DNA of 38,612 nucleotides from an uncultured Lachnospiraceae bacterium (GTDB lineage Bacteria; Bacillota; Clostridia; Lachnospirales; Lachnospiraceae): NCBI GenBank assembly GCA_905235415.1, contig CAJOKX010000007.1, positions 1 to 38,612 of the forward strand, written 5' to 3'. The position numbers were made by a program, and so were the translations under genes. Positions 34,167 to 38,612 of the stretch are shown here, one piece after another. The notes under the pieces are model-generated. The model searched no databases and had not been told where the DNA came from. It saw only the letters and a list, made by a program, of their open reading frames with translations. Numbering within the stretch: position 1 is the first letter of the stretch; every line of letters starts with the position of its first letter.

Positions 34167-34982
34167 TTACTGCCCCCGCAGCGCTTTCAGCATCGCGCCT
34201 TTGTCCTGCGCGCGCATGAGCGTCTCCCCGACCAGGCAGGCGTCTGCCCCGGCTGCCCTGAGCGCACGCACGTCCTCCGGTCCCCGGATTCCGCTCTCTG
34301 CGACAAAAACGACGTCCTCCGGCACCAGGCTGCGCAGGCGCATCGAATTCTCCACGTCCACCGTAAAATCCTTCAGGTTCCGGTTGTTGACCCCGATCAG
34401 GCTCGCGCCGCAGCCGGCAGCGATCCGGATCTCTTCCGCGTCATGCGCCTCCACGAGCGCAGACAGCCCCAGGGAATCCGCAATATCAATATACCGGCGG
34501 ATCGTATCCGGATCCAGGATCGAGCAGATCAGAAGGACCGCCGACGCGCCCAAAACCTTCGCCTCATAGATCATATATTCGTCGACCGTGAAATCCTTCC
34601 GGATACACGGCGTGTGCACCGTCTGTGCAATGTCCCGCAGATATTCGCCGCTTCCCAGAAACCACTTCGGCTCTGTCAGGACGGAGATGCACTCTGCCCC
34701 GGCCGCCTCATATTCCTTCGCAATCTCCAGATAAGGGAACGCTTCCGTCCCCTCACCGCCGGGCGCAGTCCAGATCCTTCCCTTCGACGGGGAGGCCTGC
34801 TTGACCTCGCAGATAAATGCGATGTCCGGCCTCCGCAGGGCCTTTTCGAAGCGGAACGGATCGCTCTCACAGGCTGCGATCTCCATCGCGCGGCGCTTCA
34901 TTTCCTCCAGAGGAACCTGCTCCTTTGCCGCCGCAGTCCGCTCCGCAGCATGCGCTGCAAGCAGTGTCAGTATATCAGCCAT
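34167..34982 (-). CDS. trpC: Indole-3-glycerol phosphate synthase
   Basis: Closes the indole ring from CdRP. The start at 34982 overlaps the trpD stop by eight bases (ATGGCTGA) with an AGAGGTG site, giving 271 residues; a start 24 bases upstream is less likely. Family motifs are [39 protein letters not shown] written here as [16 protein letters not shown], and [10 protein letters not shown]. It is not fused to trpF. Confidence 0.97.
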   Translation of the reverse strand: MADILTLLAAHAAERTAAAKEQVPLEEMKRRAMEIAACESDPFRFEKALRRPDIAFICEVKQASPSKGRIWTAPGGEGTEAFPYLEIAKEYEAAGAECISVLTEPKWFLGSGEYLRDIAQTVHTPCIRKDFTVDEYMIYEAKVLGASAVLLICSILDPDTIRRYIDIADSLGLSALVEAHDAEEIRIAAGCGASLIGVNNRNLKDFTVDVENSMRLRSLVPEDVVFVAESGIRGPEDVRALRAAGADACLVGETLMRAQDKGAMLKALRGQ

Positions 34983-35997
34983 TGGACACCTCTGCCATCT
35001 CATCAATCTTTTTCAGTGCTGCCTGGCTCTCGATGATCTGCGACGCCAGCGCGACGCCGTCTGCGATGCTGTCCGCCTTGCCTGCGACGTACAGGGCCGC
35101 GCCCGCGTTCATCAGCACGATGTCGCGCTTCGCCCCGGTTATCTTCCCGGCAAGAATGTCCCGCGTCGTCTGCGCATTTTCCTCGGGTGTTCCGCCGACG
35201 ATATCCTCTTTAGATGCTCTCTGCAGTCCGAAATCCTCCGGCGCGATGACGAGGTCTCTGTAATAGCCGTCCTTGAATTCGCAGACCTTGGTCGGCGCGC
35301 TGATGGAGATCTCATCCAGACGGTCCGTCCCGTAGACCACCATGCCCCGCTTGACGCCGAGGCTCATCAGGACCTGTGCCAGCGGATTGACGAGCGCCTC
35401 ACTGTAGACGCCCAGCAGCATATATTCCGGATACGCCGGGTTGGTCAGCGGCCCGAGGATGTTGAAGACCGTGCGGATGCCGAGCTCCCTGCGGATCCCG
35501 CCCACATATTTCATGGAACTGTGATATTTCTGGGCAAATAAGAAGCAGAAGCCGACTTTGTCCAGAAGCTCGCGGCACTTGTCCGGATCCTCTGAAATAT
35601 TGATCCCAAGCGCTTCCAGGCAGTCCGCGGTTCCGGAGAGGGAGGACGCCGCGCGGTTTCCGTGCTTGGCGACCTTCACGCCGGCCGCCGCCAGGATGAA
35701 CGCGGTGGTTGTCGAGATGTTGAAGCTGTGCGCATTGTCACCGCCCGTTCCGACGATCTCCATGACCTCCATGCCCGGATGCTCCAGACGGGTTGCCTGC
35801 TCACGCATCGCCTTCGCGCAGCCCGAGATCTCGTCGATGGTCTCGGCGCCGGTGGACTTTGTGGACAGGGCCGCCAGAAACGCCGCATTCTGCGTGGCGC
35901 TGGTCTCCCCGCTCATGATCTCCGTCATGACTGCGTAGGCCTCGTCATAGGTCAGGTCCTGCTTGTCTACGATCTTCTTAATGGCTTCCTTGATCAT
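34975..35997 (-). CDS. trpD: Anthranilate phosphoribosyltransferase
   Basis: Transfers phosphoribose from PRPP to anthranilate. The 340-residue protein has [17 protein letters not shown] and [21 protein letters not shown], the PRPP and anthranilate-site motifs. It is separate from the glutaminase TrpG. An AAGGAAGGA site lies before the ATG, 40 bases after trpG. Confidence 0.98.
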   Translation of the reverse strand: MIKEAIKKIVDKQDLTYDEAYAVMTEIMSGETSATQNAAFLAALSTKSTGAETIDEISGCAKAMREQATRLEHPGMEVMEIVGTGGDNAHSFNISTTTAFILAAAGVKVAKHGNRAASSLSGTADCLEALGINISEDPDKCRELLDKVGFCFLFAQKYHSSMKYVGGIRRELGIRTVFNILGPLTNPAYPEYMLLGVYSEALVNPLAQVLMSLGVKRGMVVYGTDRLDEISISAPTKVCEFKDGYYRDLVIAPEDFGLQRASKEDIVGGTPEENAQTTRDILAGKITGAKRDIVLMNAGAALYVAGKADSIADGVALASQIIESQAALKKIDEMAEVSNG

Positions 35998-36037
35998 TGT
36001 GTTCCTTCCTTTCCGCGGTCTCCCCGCCTGTGCCCTC

Positions 36038-36613
36038 TTACTGGGCGCTGATCTTTACAAAATTCTCCAGAATACGGTTCCCGTTCGGCGTCAGGATCGA
36101 TTCCGGATGGAACTGAATCCCGTATACCTCATAATCCCTGTGCGCAACCGCCATGATCTCTCCGTCCTCTGTCCTGGCCGTGACAGCCAGGCAGTCCGGA
36201 AGGAACGCCTCCTCCGCCGCCAGAGAGTGATACCGTCCGACCTTCTCTGTCTCAGAGAGCCCCTCAAAAAGCCGGCAGGAAGTGTCGACCGAGCAAACGG
36301 ACTGCTTGCCGTGCATCAGGTGTTTTGCGTATCCGACCTTTCCGCCGTATGCCATGCAGATACTCTGATGTCCCAGGCACACGCCCATGATCGGGTATTT
36401 TCCTCCCAGTGCTTTCACCACGTCGATACAGACCCCTGCATCCTCCGGGCGTCCCGGCCCCGGAGAGAGGATGATGCCGCCCGGCGACAGCGCGTCGATC
36501 TCTTCCACCGACATCGCGTCATTGCGGATCACCCGGATGTCCGGGCTGATCGCCCCGATCATCTGAAACAGGTTATAGGAAAAGCTGTCGTAATTATCGA
36601 TAAGCAGGATCAT
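36038..36613 (-). CDS. trpG: Anthranilate synthase glutaminase component
   Basis: Class I glutamine amidotransferase that supplies ammonia to TrpE. The start at 36613 overlaps the trpE stop (ATGA) after GAGGAGG and gives 191 residues beginning [15 protein letters not shown]. Nucleophile Cys is in GVCLGHQSI, oxyanion loop in [12 protein letters not shown], and the His-Glu pair in QFHPESIL. Whether it also serves folate (PabA role) cannot be told from sequence. Confidence 0.97.
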   Translation of the reverse strand: MILLIDNYDSFSYNLFQMIGAISPDIRVIRNDAMSVEEIDALSPGGIILSPGPGRPEDAGVCIDVVKALGGKYPIMGVCLGHQSICMAYGGKVGYAKHLMHGKQSVCSVDTSCRLFEGLSETEKVGRYHSLAAEEAFLPDCLAVTARTEDGEIMAVAHRDYEVYGIQFHPESILTPNGNRILENFVKISAQ

Positions 36614-38091
36614 AAGACCTCCTCCTGTGCCTTCTCCAGAGATACCAGCACCGCTCTGGCTTTGTTCAGGCACTCCTGATATTCCTTTTCGGGTTCGGAG
36701 TCCGCCACGATCCCCGCCCCGCTTCTGACATAGACCCTGCCTCTTTTCTTGTAGGCGATGCGGATCGCAATGCACAGATCCAGGTTGCCGGTAAAGCTCA
36801 GATATCCGATCGCGCCGCCGTAGATCCCTCGCTTATTGTTCTCCAGGTCATTGATGATCTGCGCGGCCCGGATCTTCGGCGCGCCCGACAGGGTTCCCGC
36901 GGGAAGAATCGCCGAGACCGCATCCAGCGCGTCTTTGTCCTCCCGGATCTGTCCGCGGACCGTAGAGCCGATGTGCATCACATGGGAATAGCGCTCGATC
37001 TGATACGCCTTCTCCACCTCCACAGATCCGAACTTCGACACGCGGCCGATGTCATTTCTCCCAAGATCGACCAGCATGCTGTGCTCCGCCAGCTCCTTCG
37101 GGTCGGCGAGGAGCTCCTTCTCAAGCGCCTCATCCTCCTCGGGGGTCTTCCCTCTGGGCCGGGTGCCCGCCAGCGGAAATGTGTGCAGCACTCCGTCCTC
37201 GAGCTTGACGAGCGTCTCCGGGGACGCGCCCGCCACTTCCATATCCGAGCTGGAAAAATAAAACATGTACGGAGAGGGATTCACGGTCCGAAGCACCCGG
37301 TAGGTGTTCAGCAGGCTTCCCTCATACTCCGCCTCCAGCCGGTTGGAGAGCACCACCTGGAAGATATCGCCCTCAAAAATATGCCGCTTCGCCTTCTCCA
37401 CCATGGAGCAGAACTGCTCCTTTGAAAACAGCGGTTTCACCTCGGAGGTCATCTTTCCGGGGATGATGTCGGCCATCTGCCCGTCCCGGATCAGGTCCGC
37501 CATGTGCTGCAGCTCCAGCGCGGTCTTATTGTACTGCGCCAGGAACTCCTGCTCTTTGGACTCATTTTCCGGAAGATGCATGTTGGCAATCAGAATCAGC
37601 TTCTGTCTGTAGTTGTCAAAGCAGATCACCTTGTCAAACAGCATCAGGTCCACGTCGCGGAAGCCCTCCGAGTCCTCCGCGTCCAGGTGCAGCGTCGGCT
37701 CCGAATACTTCAGATAGTCATAGGAGAAGTATCCCACCAGGCCGCCCGTAAAGGGCGGAAGGTTTTCGAGCTTCGGACTGCTGTGCTCCTGCAGGACCTG
37801 CCGGATGTAGACATCGGGCTCATCCGTATGGATCCGGAACGATCCCGCGCGCAGGTTCCCCTCGGAGCAGGTGATCTCCAGCGTCGGGTCATAGCCGAGA
37901 AATGTATACCGTCCCCAGTTCTCGTGTCCCGACACGGATTCCAGCAGAAATACATGGTTCGATACATGCTGCAGGACCCGGAGCACCTCAATGGGGGTGC
38001 GCATGTCAGAGAGAATCTCCGCGCTGAGCGGAAATACCTTGTAGTTTCCGATATACGGCCGGATCTCATCCGGCGATGGACAGATCTTCAT
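36610..38091 (-). CDS. trpE: Anthranilate synthase component I
   Basis: Converts chorismate to anthranilate, the committed step. The 493-residue protein has the tryptophan feedback site LLES (49-52) near the N-terminus and chorismate-binding motifs TFPLAGTRPRG, EHSMLVDLGRND and RSGAGIVADSEPE. The feedback site suggests inhibition by tryptophan in addition to T-box control. An AGGAGG site lies nine bases before the ATG. Confidence 0.98.
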   Translation of the reverse strand: MKICPSPDEIRPYIGNYKVFPLSAEILSDMRTPIEVLRVLQHVSNHVFLLESVSGHENWGRYTFLGYDPTLEITCSEGNLRAGSFRIHTDEPDVYIRQVLQEHSSPKLENLPPFTGGLVGYFSYDYLKYSEPTLHLDAEDSEGFRDVDLMLFDKVICFDNYRQKLILIANMHLPENESKEQEFLAQYNKTALELQHMADLIRDGQMADIIPGKMTSEVKPLFSKEQFCSMVEKAKRHIFEGDIFQVVLSNRLEAEYEGSLLNTYRVLRTVNPSPYMFYFSSSDMEVAGASPETLVKLEDGVLHTFPLAGTRPRGKTPEEDEALEKELLADPKELAEHSMLVDLGRNDIGRVSKFGSVEVEKAYQIERYSHVMHIGSTVRGQIREDKDALDAVSAILPAGTLSGAPKIRAAQIINDLENNKRGIYGGAIGYLSFTGNLDLCIAIRIAYKKRGRVYVRSGAGIVADSEPEKEYQECLNKARAVLVSLEKAQEEVL

Positions 38092-38112
38092 ATAACGTTT
38101 CCTCCTAAACTC

Positions 38113-38153
38113 AAAAGTCCCTGACAGAGAGTCTTCTCATCTCTGTCAGGGAC
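38113..38153 (-). terminator. T-box-controlled terminator before trpE
   Basis: Minus strand: 13-pair stem GTCCCTGACAGAG/CTCTGTCAGGGAC with an 11-base loop, followed by UUUU. Its 5' arm includes UCCCU, which can instead pair with AGGG of the T-box to form the antiterminator. Confidence 0.93.
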
Positions 38154-38417
38154 GAATCATCCTGATCCGCGGTGCCACCCTGTTTCATGACATCTGCCAT
38201 GCTCTTCGGAGTACTTCCATACTCTGTACATCTCACGTGTGCCTGCCGTCGCTGCATACTCAGACAGAGCCCTTGTGATCCCGTCCTTTGACAGCGCCCT
38301 CAGCGGTCCATATTCCGTGTACTGTGTTACGTCCGGATCCCAGCACCCCGGACTCTCTGGAGAAGCATATACACCTTTCCTCCGCTTCAACGGTTTAAAG
38401 CGATATTTGGTTGATTT
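38113..38417 (-). promoter_or_regulatory. T-box leader, tRNA-Trp responsive
   Basis: A 5' leader of about 305 bases that reads uncharged tRNA and controls trpEGDCFBA. The conserved T-box AGGGTGGCACCGCG is at 38168-38181. Upstream stem I shows an AGAGA-type bulge and GGGGTGCTG apical region. The specifier loop GAATATGGACC holds UGG (38308-38310), the Trp codon, followed by a purine. The bulge UGGC would pair with the GCCA end of a tRNA whose discriminator is G, as in bacterial tRNA-Trp. Two independent contacts therefore agree on tryptophan. Confidence 0.93.
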
Positions 38418-38423
38418 GAGGCG

Positions 38424-38452
38424 AGTATATCACCTGGTTTATACATCGTCAA
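38424..38452 (-). promoter_or_regulatory. Promoter of the trp operon
   Basis: Minus strand: TTGACG (38447-38452), 17-base spacer, TATACT (38424-38429). Predicted start near 38417, at the 5' end of the T-box leader. Confidence 0.87.
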
Positions 38453-38514
38453 GCATATTTACACATCAGACGCGGAAACTGGTTCCAGTTCACAGGACAG
38501 CCAACTCTGCGTAG

Positions 38515-38536
38515 AGTTTGTGGGCACACTGAAAAC
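38515..38536 (+). repeat. Inverted arm, right (GTGGGCACA motif)
   Basis: AGTTTGTGGGCACACTGAAAAC, the counterpart of the left arm at 81-104 in opposite orientation. Further matching follows inward (GCTTTGC...GTTGC...TGCAGCCAT), so homology covers about 60 bases imperfectly. Confidence 0.7.
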
Positions 38537-38569
38537 ACGTTGCCTACCCGCGCTTTGCATCGGTTGCAT

Positions 38570-38612
38570 TGCAGCCATTCCCAGCTCCTATAGAAGCGTG
38601 GTCGCTTCCATG
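38570..38612. repeat. Direct terminal repeat, right copy
   Basis: Exact copy of bases 1-43, in the same orientation although the flanking arms are inverted. See the left copy. Confidence 0.9.

Noticed and set aside
1..38612. Circular plasmid on the basis of the 43-bp terminal repeat
   Set aside because: Gene content (trp, V-ATPase, rnf, proC, ywlC) is chromosomal, no replication or partition gene is seen, and the repeat is part of a palindrome likely to be interspersed.

Overview
The window looks like a chromosomal segment of an anaerobic, high-GC Clostridia member, most like Lachnospiraceae. This is inferred from gene content: a six-gene rnfCDGEAB operon, an ntp-type V-ATPase in Enterococcus gene order, strong AGGAGG ribosome binding sites with frequent TTG/GTG starts, a T-box-controlled trp operon, and a secreted NlpC/P60 protein with cell-wall-binding repeats. 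No rRNA, tRNA, prophage, transposase or cas gene was recognised. Nearly everything is on the minus strand; only proC and a ywlC / phosphatase-like / comEB cluster are on the plus strand.

Layout, left to right. 1-165: repeat-bearing edge. 166-5650 (-): rnfC-D-G-E-A-B, the ion-pumping ferredoxin:NAD+ oxidoreductase. 5794-14707 (-): nine-gene V-type ATPase operon (ntpF-I-K-E-C-G-A-B-D), with a consensus promoter in front and a strong terminator behind. Its membrane ring protein carries the residues that bind Na+ in E. hirae NtpK, so the two machines may share a sodium circuit. 14998-18251 (-): a three-gene unit of a MotA/ExbB/ZorA-like channel protein with a long coiled-coil tail, a MotB/OmpA-like peptidoglycan-binding partner, and a 105-residue very basic protein of unknown function. 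18440-20170 (-): secreted NlpC/P60 hydrolase, divergent from proC (+). 21417-22517 (-): three-domain S1 RNA-binding protein, convergent with proC. 22664-24721 (+): ywlC, a catalytically degenerate low-molecular-weight phosphatase homologue in the ywlE position, and a dCMP deaminase.

24822-31338 (-): cell-surface genes, namely an MdoB/LtaS-like phosphoglycerol transferase under its own promoter, and a run of YkgJ-like Cys-cluster protein, GtrA, secreted metallophosphoesterase and GtrB-like glycosyltransferase. 31394-38091 (-): a complete tryptophan operon trpE-G-D-C-F-B-A behind a T-box leader whose UGG specifier and UGGC bulge both fit tRNA-Trp. 38453-38612: repeat-bearing edge.

Both ends carry the same 43-bp sequence and matching inverted arms, suggesting that the window is bounded by copies of a palindromic interspersed element. 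The observations most worth following are the MotAB/ZorAB-like unit with its 15-bp repeat at the gene junction, the phosphatase homologue lacking both catalytic residues, the extra four-cysteine tail on RnfE, the TrpA insertion, and a CRISPR-like pair of GC hairpins.
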